Part shown: positions 11,501-24,800 of the stretch, in pieces | Position numbering within the stretch: position 1 is the first letter of the stretch | Layout of the letters: each line of letters starts with the position of its first letter | Origin: Bryoerythrophyllum caledonicum | Taxonomy: Eukaryota; Streptophyta; Bryopsida; Pottiales; Pottiaceae | Reading direction: 5' to 3' | Length of the DNA: 64,000 nt | Assembly: GCA_963971425.1 (NCBI GenBank) | Contig: OZ020517.1 | Location: 28,042,668-28,106,667 of the forward strand | Translations under genes and position numbers: made by a program | The notes under the pieces: generated by a model | Database searches by the model: none | Told to the model about the DNA's origin: nothing | The model's input: only the letters and a program-made list of their open reading frames with translations

Positions 11501-12380
11501 AGGTCTAGCTCATGGTCCGGGCTACAATAACGTTTGAGTGATCGACAAATACACTGTACGTAAGCACTACGCGGGTCAAATCAACCAGGTGGCGAGAGTA
11601 ACGTTACTCATAATTACTTGGAGCAGGCCCCAAAACATGTAAGGCAATAGTACTACAAAAATGTATTGATACGAAGTGGCCTGTTGAGCTTGAAAATGAT
11701 ATCTGGACTCATTGAGCATGAGAATTCTTGTACGATTGTGAGCACGTCGCGTTCCATAAAGATGGAGGACATTTTACTGTACACCATTGTTAATACCACA
11801 TCCCTTGTTGCTTGTATCAAAGTAGCAACAAGGAGAGGTCGCCGATGGGGATGTTGCTACTTTGGATTCCAGAAATCATAGCATGGCTTACCGGATTCTA
11901 CCGAAGGTAACAATCCTCCAACAAATATTTTCTTGCGCAAGTCCTCGGCGCCGACACGCTGTGATTTACAATTATATTGTCAATAAAAAAAATTGAGTTA
12001 TCAGTTCCTTTTGAATTGGAATAACCAGCAACACATACAGCTCCTTAAGATAAGTTGGAAAGTTGCAATACAATTTCACTACAAGGCAGCCAAGTATTGA
12101 ACCGGCAGATTGCTATTGATGCTTGAATGATACTCATGTCAGCACATTCTACTTTCGGTACGCCCTTTCGATCACTCGGGTGACAAAGTTCCTTGCTCAA
12201 GGGAGACGTACCTTAGTGCCTCCAACCAGCAGCCTGGGCATGAATGATTGTCCCATCTCCATTGACATGATTTCCGCGTTCGGATGTGAGTACAGGCATT
12301 TCTCTCCACGAACACAACCCCCAGGCATTGTGAAATAGCGACACAGCAAATCAGACTTCGATAGTATCAAAGAGCTTGAC
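8534..12380 (-). CDS. CCCH zinc finger - RRM - LOTUS - RING protein (5' exons unresolved)
   Basis: Five minus-strand exons join in frame: 12212-12380, 11892-11958, 11042-11217, 9144-10856 and 8534-8785, giving at least 791 residues. The first holds a C-x8-C-x5-C-x3-H zinc finger (CRYFTMPGGCVRGEKC, then LYSH). The next two form an RRM with KIFVGGLL (RNP2) and RGFGFVTF (RNP1). The 1.7 kb exon is Ser-rich and carries an OST-HTH/LOTUS domain (about 10160-10410; YPLSSLKGDYRAICG to THMVLLP). The last exon is a C3HC4 RING, C-x2-C-x11-C-x-H-x3-C-x2-C-x10-C-x2-C, ending WIAIH. The CCCH, RRM and LOTUS parts predict RNA binding; the RING predicts ubiquitin-ligase activity. A cytoplasmic RNA-regulatory role is inferred. 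The exon at 12380 begins inside a codon, so at least one upstream exon is missing from this model. Confidence 0.85.
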
Positions 12381-12489
12381 CTGTTGACAGCATAGTGCAC
12401 CATAGCTGCCTTAAACGTCTTGACAGCCAGGTGCAGAAAGAGTGAAACATGTCGCAATCATTTTACTGAATGAACGTCGAAGAATATTA

Positions 12490-14443
12490 ATGACTCAACA
12501 TGAAACATTTTATTAAAGAGAATGCCTCGCATTCATGTAGAGGATGTTTGGGAACGATAGGCTTTTCTTCGTGAACTTTGTACAAAAGCTGCTGCAACTG
12601 AAGCTCAGCAGTAAAGACTGATTTCCAGTTGTGATATCTTAGAATCATGTCGTACGGGATTGAGGGCTGGTGTTTCTGTTAGTATGTGTATTCTGCAACC
12701 TGAACATAGATGATATCAATCGATAAGAGACAATTATGCAGGTGTAAGGATGAAGATGAACCTCAGGCTGTCGGACTGTCCATCGGCTCCATGTTGGATG
12801 TAAGCTTGCAAACGCATGCACTCTACAGAAGAGTTCTTTGGCTCTGCGAAAATTCTCGTGGTCGTCAACAACAGCAGTAAAGACAGCAACGAGTTTTATG
12901 CCGCTTTCTAGCAGTGTTGTTTCTCGGCTGAAGGCTTAAACCTAAAGCTCTATCAATGCCTTATCGCTTCGAGCTTGTCACTGTGTCAAGTAAAATCACC
13001 GGAAGAACCTGGAAGTTGATGAGTAGTATTTGTCGAATTTACATCAATTTAATACGCAACTACCTAAAATTGGCAGGTAGAAAAAAATCGTGCTCGTAAG
13101 TAACCATCTAACCTCCGGCGAGGAGGTGCTCCATGCCCTGACTGACGAGAACGGAACGAATCTCCGAAGCCTACAGCAACATGTACATTATGTTCAGTAC
13201 CGCGATTAAGTTCAGAATTTGCACTCTATCAACACTCGATATCCTCAACTCGCATTCACCTGTTTCCTATTTTGGAGCATGTGTACTTCATGAACTCCAC
13301 TCATCTGACGCAGGCATACATACATGCGACTAAAATCCCTAACAAACCTACTTCATCCACAGTGCAATTCTAAATACGACGTGTTCGTAATCTGCAGGCA
13401 AATCAAGACGTCAGCGCCATCGTCACACGCAGAAAAAATGATTATTACTACACAATAAACATCTACCGCCACACAACAGAGAATGCAAATTTTCTCACAA
13501 GTAGTCAAGTCTGTCCAAGCAGTACTAGACAGTCAATCAAAACTCCTCCAGCGTACACATCCACAATAATTACCGGAATACCAGATAAACTCCTGCTCCT
13601 ACACCTGCTAATGGATTCCATCAGGTACGGCTGGCTTCACCCGTCGGAGCAGGAGTTCACCGGCACCGGATAAGAAATCCAATGACAGCGGAAATGCTCT
13701 CAGGCATAACCGAACAAGTGCATTTCGCACCAAGCATTTCACTTAAGAAGCGCACTGTCACGGGACTCTCCTCACATGCGTGCTATTCTTGCAGCCGAGC
13801 AGACATCACCTGCGCATTCACTCTGGACCTAGGTAAATCAGCAGTTATAAATCGACGGCGTCACCTTAAGCGACCTCTCAAATCAACCGCAAGCCATGAA
13901 AAAGCACTCCTGCACCATCAGGAGAGTCACAGAATCGAGAAATTCATCGCAGCATACTTCGCCATTCAACCGCTCCAACAGAACCTAAAAACCTCAACTA
14001 ATATTCAACCTGAAATATAGATGAGAAGGAAGCGCGCCGTGACAATCTTAAGACCAAACAGAGAAATTCTATCACGACGACATTCTCCTCATCCACATTC
14101 GAGCAGATCTCGCTGCCGATCAGCGGAAGGAACCGATTTCATGTTCTTGCACCGAAGTTGAATCAGCAATTAAAGGTCTTATGAGAAAACTCAAGCGCTT
14201 TCTCTCCAACTCTATCACTGTATGAATCACTACCGAATCATCGCACACAACCGAGAGCGCCAATAGAAAATAAAAAATCAAGCAATCGTTCGACCGGAAT
14301 TAATAGCGTTGAACAAGAGCCATGAGAATGAAGCAAGTCAGGGACGAATCGGCTTATTAGATTAAGAAGCCTGTCACGACGACCTTCTCCTCATCGTCCG
14401 CGGTGCGGCGCAGTTCTCGCAGTTGAGCGACAGACATCGACAT
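12490..14443 (-). other. Unresolved minus-strand exon-like segments
   Basis: Several segments look like exons but I cannot join them with confidence. They are 13110-13173 (preceded by GTAG, encoding ASEIRSVLVSQGMEHLLAG, then a possible donor or a stop); about 12780-12833; an open stretch at about 12500-12682 containing IPYDMILRYHNWKSVF; and an ATG at 14443 opening MSMSVAQLRELRRTADDEEK. They could be 5' exons of the CCCH-RRM-LOTUS-RING gene or one or two separate genes. No family is recognised. Confidence 0.3.
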
Positions 14444-14814
14444 GACTTCGGGCGACGTGAAACAGGAGGCGCGGTCCGGGAGAAGTTGCGGAATGGCGCA
14501 GCGAGGGCAATTTATACAGAGCGATCTGCGCGCGAGAGCACGTCGACCTCGATGGGCTGTCAAGCTACTTCATGCTGCAAGGAACTTGAAGTGGAGGCGA
14601 TGACCACTCGCCTCCCCGTCACGGGATGCGTCCCCAAACCCGTCATGAGCCCCAAAACCGGCGTTATTTTCAGAGAAAATTACACTGGGGTGAAAAATCT
14701 ATAGATGCGTAGATTCTTCCGGTTTTGTGAGCAGGCGTAATTCTAACCTTTTAGGGACGAGCTCTATAGCCGTGTGAGTAAATCCGACCAATTTGGCCTT
14801 GCTCGTCCTTAAAT

Positions 14815-14852
14815 CTTTTTTTTTTCTTTTTTTTTTTTTCCCCTTTTTTTGT
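14815..14852. repeat. Poly-T rich tract
   Basis: This is a run of T interrupted by C. It marks roughly where the GC-richer gene region gives way to AT-rich, repeat-rich DNA. Confidence 0.7.
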
Positions 14853-15242
14853 CAGTCAGCAACCATCTTTACAGGCACGTATTTTACTTTGTTGAATACA
14901 AAAAATGTATTAAATTTCAGCAAAACTTACACCACTGGATCGAAGATTCCTTAACTAACATCTCTCATTTGGAGGTCATTTCAATTTTTGAACCTTATCA
15001 TGTTGAAATACGACAACATACATGTAGAATATTCTCACGTTTAAGGGTTCAAGAGGGCTAAGGCCCTCTTCACACCAACAAATAACCAATACAGAATCTG
15101 CAACTGGAATAGATTATGTAGAACATCATCTAGAGGCCCCTTGTACACTTGGTTTTTGTCTTGTTGTTGGTCTGAGGCAAGTGCCCCAAATTTTTCCATG
15201 TAGCATGAGGCTTCAAAGTACCTCATACCTTAGAGCATCTAC

Positions 15243-15330
15243 GCTAGGGCAGCACACGACATGGTCAAGAACTTGACCATGTGAGGGGTCGGTGAGCAGT
15301 CGGCGTGAGCGGTGAGCAGTGAGCAGAGAA
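15243..15330. repeat. Terminal end of ParB/methyltransferase-like element, copy 1
   Basis: It begins GCTAGGG at 15243 and is followed by GTGAGC-type subterminal repeats (about 15290-15325). The reverse complement gives GCTCACTGCTCACCGCTCAC, like the right ends at 48400-48455 and 54760-54830. A perfect 10+10 bp palindrome with a 2-bp spacer (CATGGTCAAG, AA, CTTGACCATG; 15260-15281) interrupts the subterminal region. Confidence 0.6.
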
Positions 15331-16140
15331 GTTCCTTCTATTTTTTAGTTTTTTTTAATTTTGTTAACTTTGAGGGGCGAAAGTTGTGGGTCTTTCTCAA
15401 GTACAAATAACTAATTTTTGGCACGTGATCCTATAACCGTGGTAGGATATTTAAATTATACATGAAAAATAGATATTGTTAGTTGAAGTACATATCCTAT
15501 TGCCGTGGAATTAATATTGTACAAATGCAATTGAAAAGCCGAAGGTAGTCAAGTACAATAATGAAAGTGATAAGAGATGCCCATTACCGCGGAAAAATTC
15601 AAAATTGTGAGATGGTGAGGAAGTGCATTATTAGCAATGCCTTCACAAATGATATGGGACATCTGCATCGTTATATGTTTTGAAGATGGAAACTACAACA
15701 GGGCCGCCATTACCGGCATTCATGTGTAGGTGATAATAAAAGTCTTTCAAACTCATATTGATTGGGGTCTTATCCACTATCCCATGGCATGATATTGTTA
15801 GGCATGACCATCTTCTACTGTAGGTGGACAAAGATGTAAATATTTATGTTCTAGTTGTGTCAATTGATGTTGTTTTTTAGTTCTTTGCATTTAATTTCTT
15901 CTTACAACTCCATCTCCTATATGTGGTATCACATACAAAACAAAAGTTTAAAAAATAGCCCCTAAACAAGATTTATGAAAGTTAAAGGTGTGAATTGTAT
16001 CATTTGCCATAGAGCAATAGTGGCTAGGGAATCACAATACCGTGTATGATGCCAAAGAACAAGGTACGAAATATATGAATAAGATAGTAGAACAGTACTA
16101 GCAAACTAAGGCCATATAAATGACCACAACAACAATAGAA

Positions 16141-17109
16141 AATCTATATAGAAGAACTTTCACTACCCTCTAGGGCCTCAACATCCAGGTATTGATAAAC
16201 GTCAGGATTGAAACCACGATGTCTCTGAACTAATGACGGAGAATGCAACAAAACATAGGCACGAGTAATAGTCTCTGCATATGATAGAAGCGTAAATGAC
16301 TTTGGTGGAGAATAGGCGGAGTCCGTTAATCTGCCAAACAACTAAATAGTTAAGTAATTATTCTTTGTAAAAATATTGAAATATCAAGACAGCAAAAACA
16401 CTAAAATAATGAACTTACTTACTTAAACGGTTCTTTTTAACCACGCGGCGAATCAGAACCTCATCTTCATCAAAGGCATCAATCGGTTTAGGTGGAATTG
16501 ATGAACTTGGTGACACTTGTCGAAGAGGACTAAGAAGGGCTTCAAAAATAAGTGGATCAGATTCAAAGCCAATTACATGCCGATGTAGCCTGCTTCCTAC
16601 ACGAATAGTAGCTCCTGAACTTGGTCAAAAACATAGCAAGATTCAAAAAAAAATTGAACTCAAAATGAGTTTAGATAAATGTCAATTACAACAAGTGAGA
16701 GTTGCACATGTAGCAGCAGTGGCATCCAAAATAACTGAGCCTGGATTTGAGAAGGCTTCAACAAACATCTACATAAATCCTTCATCCTTTTCACGAGCCC
16801 CTGTCCATGGTACTGTACCGTTCATGGCTTGAGACTCAAAGGATGTATAGTTGAACAAAATGTCGTCTTCTTTTAGATTAATACCAACCTTGGCTAGTTC
16901 CGGATCAACATGAATAGAGAAGGAAATTTCAATTGAATACGAAGAGAAGGGGGTGAGTTCCATCTTTCAAGCCATTTGGTCTTGATATAAGACTCCATCA
17001 CCGAGGTAGAAAACATCCATAGTTTCTCCTGAGTCATTTCAGACACCTCGTTATTCTCATAAGAAACTACAAGGCATTTCAAAAGAGGTACCATTAACAA
17101 CACCCCCAT
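16141..17109 (-). pseudogene. Methyltransferase-like element protein, copy 1, truncated
   Basis: Minus-strand segments align by eye with the copies at 46-47.6 and 53.5-54.4 kb. From 17109 down: YENNEVSEMTQEKLWM and KWLERW; then DDILFNYTSFESQAMNG, VPWTGAREKDEGFM and a stop; then a frame with VILDATAATCATLTC, which is the motif-I (SAM-binding) position of N4/N6 DNA methyltransferases. After an intron-like gap the C-terminus reads YSPPKSFTLLSYAETI, then RGFNPDVYQYLDVEALEGSE. In-frame stops and the missing N-terminal ParB-like and catalytic parts make this a pseudogene. The element end at 15243 lies downstream, as expected. The 5' side is replaced by tandem repeats at 17.13 kb. Confidence 0.6.
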
Positions 17110-17129
17110 GGTAGTGATTGATAAGTCAA

Positions 17130-17788
17130 TTCTTATTAAACCCCGCTATAGAGCTTGTGACGCACTTTCTAAAACAGTGTAGCACGTTAAAAATTGAGCT
17201 TGGAGCACTATTTTATGGGCGGATGAAGTATGTCAACTAGAAACTATAATTATCCATAACTTTCTCATCCAAGCTCCATTTCTTATGGGCCATACCACTT
17301 TAGAAATAGAATAAAAGTATCAAGAGCTTGCTCGAGGGGCCTGCCGGCATCGGCAGTCCTTTAGGAGTGCCTACAAGAAACTCCAAGGCACATTTAAAAG
17401 GGGAGTGATGAATGATAACCCCTTGGTAGTGAATAATAAGTCAATTTAAATTCAACCATGCTGTAGAGCTTATGAAGTGTTTACTAAAATGGTGTGGAAC
17501 GTTGAACATTGAGCTTGGAGCAATGTTTTATGCGCATATGAAGTATGTCAAGAAAGAACTTCATTCATGCATAACGTTCTCGTCTTAACTCCATTTCTAA
17601 TGTACTACTCCATTTTAGAAATGGCATCAAATTCTCAAGAGCGTGCATTAGACCCCCGCCAGCATCGGCTGCACTTTGAGAGTGCTTACACAAACCTTCA
17701 CTCACACACAACTCTCACATCCAAGCTCCATTTCTAATGTGCCATACCATTTTAGAAATGGCATCGAACTCTCAAGAGCGTGCTCTAG
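17130..17788. repeat. Tandem repeat array, left part
   Basis: Degenerate direct repeats, with units of roughly 140-330 bp. Each contains an ATCCAAGCTCCATTTCT-like block, a TTTAGAAATGGCATC-like block, CTCAAGAGCGTGC and a GC-rich CGCCAGCATCGGC core. A further unit lies at 33256-33395, separated from the rest by the nested insertions. Confidence 0.75.
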
Positions 17789-20700
17789 ATCCCTGTCGTA
17801 GTCTAGTGGTTCGTTATTCTCAAAATTAACCGAAATTAACCTTAAGCAAGCCCACCTTACCAGATTTTTATTTTATCCGTTTCCAGGGATTTTTATTGTG
17901 CATCAAACTCTTTAAATCTTAACAACAATTCACACATAATATCTCGGCACATCACGAAGGATGGCTTCCCCAGTACCTTAGTAACCGGTAACAAGTAACC
18001 ACATGTGTTTCAGTTAAACTCTATTGAGTATCAGAGTAGATTTCCGGTAAGTTTTTACAGTGCTCGGAAAGTCACTGCCCTCCGTTCTCGCAGTCCAAAG
18101 GCCACAATATCCACAATCTAACTCTACACCTTGAAAGAGTTATAAAGGTCGCAGCCGGTTTACCGGTCTTCACAATCTACTGGGAACTTGTCCCGGTAAA
18201 CCGGTCACGCAAGCTCGGGTTCCAACTACAACCACATCCAATGAATCAAAGCAAGAAGATACAAGACTCACAACAAGTTAGTTCTAAGGAAATCATATGA
18301 GCCAGACAACCTTCCACGGGGATCGTCGGAATTCATCCACTGCAAGGATAATAATCCCGGTATTCACCGGACTGAGGCTTAGCCGGGATGTCTCCCGGTG
18401 TACTGAGAGAAGGGGGATGTCACCCCCTACTCCCCACCAATCCGAACACTTCCAACTTAAGGGAGGCTATCATAAATAGCCGTGGGCTTCCCGGATCCCA
18501 TCCGTTAAAGCAACTCTTCCCGGTCCCACCGGTGAAAAGTCTAGAGCACAAGTCCCAAACCTCACTCTACCTATCTAACCCGGATATCCTAGCCCCTCAG
18601 GATGTCTCTACTCACACTCAATCACTTAACACACAACAAGTCACAACCTTGCACACCTAGCAAAGACACACTAGGAGGATTCAACCCTCTCCCGGTCTAC
18701 TCATGTAAGCTCAACAAAGACTCTAGACACAAGCAATGAAGGCAAGACACGAGGAGATCAACAAAGAGAAGAGTACATAACACAAGAGCCCAAGGCCCTT
18801 AAGTACACAAAGGCCATTAGCTACCCTCCAAAATTAGATCCCCAAAAGGTGGAAATGGCATCTAAAGAGTGCACTAAAGTCAATAGCTACGCTCCAAAAC
18901 TAGACCGCAAAAGGACAAAACGGCATCTAGGAGGTGCACTAAAGTCAATAGCTACCTTCCAAAAGTAGTTCCACTCACTACAAGAAAACCAGCCCAATGT
19001 GACTGGATGTGACTAAGCACATATGCATGCGTAGTCACCTCAGTCATTGGTTTAGTCTAAAATCAGTCCTAAAAGGGTCCAGTCATGCACTAGTCATGTA
19101 TGTAGTCATATTTTTGAGGACCTAGGTGGGAACGGCTACGGGAACGGGACATATGTTCTCCTGCCCGGTTTCCAGAGTCATGCTATGAGTGTTTATTATG
19201 TGTAGTCATAATAATGTAGTCATATGGTAAGGGTAATTGGTTTATGTATGACTTATTGTAGTAAGAGAGTTGGTTTGGGTGACTACACGCAGTCATGTAG
19301 TAAATAACCTTACTAGTAGTAGTCATATATGTCAATCAGATGATTTTGAAGTCCTCTACTCGTTGGCTCAATAGGTGAGTGCTGTGAAATTGGAGTAGGT
19401 CCATAATCTCCACTTACATAATAACTTCCCTGTTCAACACTACTATGTTTGCGCGCAAACATTCTAGAATGTCATTTCAGGGCACCATTCTAGAAACACT
19501 TTTAAATACACCTTCAAAAATTAGTAACTAATTTGCAAGAGAGTCCAAAAATCATGATTCCACTTGCTCTATCTTCCCACTTGCTTTCCAGATGCACAAA
19601 ATTTCCTTGTAGGCTTAACTTTCATACAGATTTCCCATGCTCACAAAAAAGCCGTTATTGATCACATTCCTATATTTTTTTGAGACGTCAAAGTGACCGC
19701 AAAATAATGTAGTCATGTGGACGGTTTTCTTTACTACAATTAGTAATGAATACAAAATCCGATAGTCATCTAGACAGTTTCTTATACTTATATTAGTAAT
19801 GAATTGCATGTTAGCAAAACCTATGAATACAACTTCAAACGATTACTGACTACTTGCAAAAGAGTCTAAAACTCATGATTAGCACTTGCTCTACCTTTCC
19901 ACTTACTTTCTAGATGCACGAAAACGCCTTCACTTTGCTTTAGATTTCCCATGCTGACACATTGGGCTATAGTTGATCACATTCCCATATTTTTTTGAGA
20001 CGTCAAAGTGACTGCAAAATAATACAGTCATGTGAACAGTTCTCTTTACTACAATCAGTAATAAATGCAAAATCACATAGTCATGTAGACTGTTTCCTTT
20101 ACTTATATTAGTAATGATTTGCATGTTAGCAACACCTATAAATACAACTTCAAACAATTACTGACTACTTGCAGAAGAGTCCAAAACTCTTGATTAGCAC
20201 GTGCTCTATCTTTCCACTTATTTTCATGATGCACAAACTTTTTTGAGATGTCAAAGTGATTGCAAAATACTGTAGTCATGTGCACAGTTTTCTTTACTCA
20301 TACTCGTAATGATTGCAACATTACATAGTCAACTGGACAATTTTCTTTACTTATATTGGTAATGAACTGCCTTTCTCCATACAACTCCAATTTGTGAACT
20401 GTGCAATCTCTGTGACTACTCCTTAGCTGTACCAAAATTCTACAGATAGTAGTTGGGCTCCTACACTCTTATTGTGGTGACTCATCATTGTAGTCCGCCT
20501 CTGTATCCTCCATTTGCAGAGCAAGCTGCACCTCGTTGCTAGACAGCTCCCTAGAACTTGATAAAACAGGTGGCATTGTTGCGGTATCGTCAGTGATATT
20601 TTGTGCCATCAATCCCTGAGTTGGTCACTGCTGAAATTCTAAGAAGGCAAGTGCACCTTGTTGTATAGTCTTCTCTACGATTCAACCAACCTCTCTGAAC

Positions 20701-21857
20701 CCTACAGACAATCCTGATAGTGCAGTCTCAATACTACAAGAATGGCATCACACTACCTTAATAAAAATAGAATCACACTTGAATCTACCATGCAGGTTGA
20801 TATGCTCTGTGACTGCCTCCAGTCACATGCACCAAAGAGCTAACTATTGAACACGTTACGTGTTCAAGGATTCTCACTCCTTATCATCACATGAACCAAA
20901 ATCATGACTAACTTTGGTTAATAGAAAGCATTGGATTGAGTGTTTTAGTGCACAGTCCTACTGAATTTCTAAGAGTACGCGTTCTTGAATGATCACCTCG
21001 TCCAGACTGAAAACAACACTCATGTTTCCAAGCTCTTTAGGTGTTGTTCCAGATAAGTCAGGTATCAACCAACTCCCTGTTGTGCCCAACAAAGAGAAAT
21101 TTACATCAGAAGCAAAAATCTCAAATGCTAACATTCAAAATCTTGCAAGAGGAAGCTTCTCTACAACACTTGTGCTGAAATTCCATTCTAAAGGATACCT
21201 TTCATTGAGAATAATGTTCTGTTAATCAAAAGCTTCCTTCAGGTTGTGATTGGCCAAAAAGCCCGCCTTTGCAATCCGCCTTTGCCTCTGGAAATGGATA
21301 CCGTCACCTGCAGCCTTGGTGAAAAACAACAACATCAAGTAAGCCCTTAAGGACCTGGGACTCATTCAAAACTCATAAATCTATCACATTCTAAACCATA
21401 ACGGATCAAGGAAACCGTACAAGAAATCCACGCAATCGAATCAAATCTTGGAAATTGACTGGGGATTATAAAATCGGATTCTTCAAATCCAGTTCATGAG
21501 CAATGAATCCATTTTCTGACTGGAAGCAGTCATTGTTGAGCCGATGTTCACCAATTACGAGTAAGCAAGCTAAAGATGACTAAGCTTACAAATGTGACTG
21601 CCTTCACTCACAAACGACTCCCACTGCAGAATGGATGACATTTGCGACCCTACCACACCACGCTCGTTATAGATCCCTAAAATGAATGCAGCGAAGTGTT
21701 TGGCGGCGTTCTAGCGTAGTGGTGCTACTCTCTATCAAACTCGCATTAAATTTTCGAATTGACGGTGGCGGCGGAATCGTACCTCAGTTTTTCAAAATGG
21801 CGATTGCAAGGGCGAACGCACAGCTCCCACGCATCACTGCTGCTGCTGCCTCGAGCA

Positions 21858-24800
21858 ATGGCAACGCCCACGAACGCCGTTGAAGCACCTTCGGCGACTG
21901 ACGGCGACACCTCCTCCGGCGAGCAGGTTTCCCACGCATCTGAAGGCTCCGAACGGGAGGAAGGGATTACTAGAGACGAGGAGGCCAAAGTGCCTGAGTA
22001 CGAGAGGCTATGGCAGGAGAACTTGCGCAAGAACTCCCTCAAGCTACACGAGCTCGGAGTCCCGCTGTTGGCAGCATCTTTAAGAGAGTCGACAACCACC
22101 GAAGCGGGGGGAGGAGAGGGGAAGACCGCGTCGAAGAGCACTCGCAGCGCCGGCGCCAGCAGCCTCGAAAACTGCCCCGGGTATGAAACCCTAAACCCTA
22201 ACTCTGTCCATTGAATGCACTGGCCGTTGACGATTGGTTAGCGTACCTCCCCCTCGCAATCGCGTATAAAACCCTACAGCCATCCGACCTGCAGCCATTT
22301 CAGGTGCTTCGCAATCGCGGTCCTCCTAACCTCCGCAATTTGTTCTGACTTCTTGATTGCTTGAACTGCAGCGACGGTGGGGAACTGGTGCGTCGGAGTT
22401 CAGGACTTAAACAACCGCCACCAAAAGCTGGAAGGTCATGCAAGCGGAGGAAGAAGCAGAAAGACGCACTCTGCAAGGAATAAAAGGAAACCGGGAGGAG
22501 CGTGAAGAGCAGCTCCGACGAGTGGCACAGCGAAGAGGAGAAAACGGAGAACACTGACATCGAGAATGATGACGAGCGTGGCAATGTCGATGATGAGGTC
22601 TCGCCAGTAGGAGTGCAAAAGCCCCATCGAGGCAAGCAAAAATCTCAGGTGAGTGTACTAACTAAGTATTGGGATTTTTTAACATGCTGATGGATGCACA
22701 ATTTTTGCTTGCAAACATCAAACTACCTGGATTTGTTGGGATTTATGCTTCCATCAAAGTACCTTGAATCGGTGTTTACTTGCCTTGCAACTCCAGTCAT
22801 CTTTCAAAGCTCTGTGACTGCTCATAGTCACATGAACGAGATTTGTGACTACAAAACTAATATGGAGCCCAATAAATCTATACCTTGCAGGTTTCCTTTG
22901 CTTCTTGCCTCGTTCCAGGACTGTTTTTCGCTCATCATGTTTACCTACAACCTGGTGCTACCTGCTGCTAGCATGCACATTCTCTCATGTACAGAGCTGC
23001 CACCCCCGCGCCTTGTTTTACTGTACATTACTGATGTGTTGGAGATTACATTCTTCTTATGAGGAGATGCTATTTTTTGTTAGTTCTCTAGTTTTGCATG
23101 TTATAAAATGGTAGTTTTCAATCTTCAACATCTCGCAAATGGTGAAGATCACGAACTGGTGTGTGTTTTATGATAGAGAATGCTCAATCTCAAATAGCAT
23201 GAGATCGAAAAATAACATGTAATTGATGCATTTGGGGGTAGTATGAATAAGTTTAACATCATGAGAGAGTGCTAATGTAGAGGATACGTGGCTCATATTC
23301 TGTAGCTTGAAACTGTTGCAACATTTGCTTGAAACTGTAGCTCATCTTCTGTTTCCTTGCTTGAAACTGCAGTAACGATGCAACAAAGAAACTGAATTCA
23401 TAGTAAGTGTTTGAATTTATGGCATGGATTTTGTATTTTCTTGCCTTGAAATTGCAGTCATGTTTCCAAGGTCTGTGACTTCTCATAGTCACATGAACGA
23501 GAATTCTAACCACAAAACTAGTATGAAGCTCAAGTTTTTTGACTGATGTAGTTTTCTGCTTCTTGGCTTGTTACATAACTCCATTTCGTTCATATTGTTT
23601 GTGATTCATTTTTGTGGAACGTAGCCCTGTTCATGATTAATTTTTTTGGAACTGTAGTCATTGTTGGAACTTCGAGACATCCTAAGTAGCATGTTTGCTT
23701 CATTATGCTTGAAATCGCATTGGGGTGATTGCCACATTGTCATGGTTGCCCAGAAATTGTAGTCATGTTCCGGAGGTCTATGATTGCTCGTAGTCACACA
23801 AACAACAATTCTAACTACTGAAATCGTATCGTGCTCAAGATGTAAGACAGATGCTGGTTTCTGCTTCCAGTTCTTGTTACATGACTCCTTGTTGTTCTTA
23901 CTGTTCGTGATTCATTTTTTTGGAACGTAGCCTTGTTCGTGATTCTTGTTTTCTAGAACTGTAGTCATGGTTGAAACTTAGCTCTACTTCAGCAGCATGT
24001 TTGCTTCATTCTGTTTGCTTCATTATGTTTGCTATATTCTGAATCTGTGCCTAAGATTTTGTGTTTGCTTGCTTGAAAATGCAATCATGTTTGCTTCCTT
24101 GAAACTACAGCCATGGTAGGTGTTTGATTGTGTGGTATGGATTTTGTATTTGCTTGCCTTGAAACTGTCGTCATGTTTCCAAGGTCTATGACTGCTCATA
24201 GTCACATGAATGAGAATTCTGACTACCAAACCCGTATCATGCTCAAGATGTATGATTGATTTGTTGGTTTTTTCTTGGTGGCTTGTTACATGACTCCTTT
24301 TCTGTAGGTTTCATTGATTGCCTCAGTTTGCTTCATTTGCATTGGAGTGATTGATTGCTCAAGTCTGCCAGCGATATGTGTTGAAGTTTTATGTTGAACT
24401 TTTGTGTTGAATGATTCTCCATTTCACCTGTGGTGCTAATTAATAGATTTTCATGCAAACCATTTGTGATAATCGAGTAGTTGATTTCGTAGGCTCATTG
24501 AGTGCTTGGAACCAGTTTGACAATGAATTTGTTGATTGCGTTTAGTCACATGAACTAAATAGATGACTATCAAACTCCGTATATGTTTAGGATTTGTGGC
24601 TGGTCCTAGTCACATGCACTGCGATAATGACTAACCTTAATATTGACCGTGATTACCGCTCAACGCATTGTGCAGGGCAGAGCACCGACAACCGAGCCAT
24701 CTGTGTGGGAGGTGCGTAAGCAAGGTCCAACGGGTTCTGGAATTCCCAAACCCAGGTCAACAAGCCTACGTCCGCAGCAAGCAGTCCAACCTCAATAAAG

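Noticed and set aside
17130..17788. Reading the direct repeats as CRISPR-like
   Set aside because: The units are hundreds of bases long, degenerate and contiguous, and this is a eukaryotic nuclear context.
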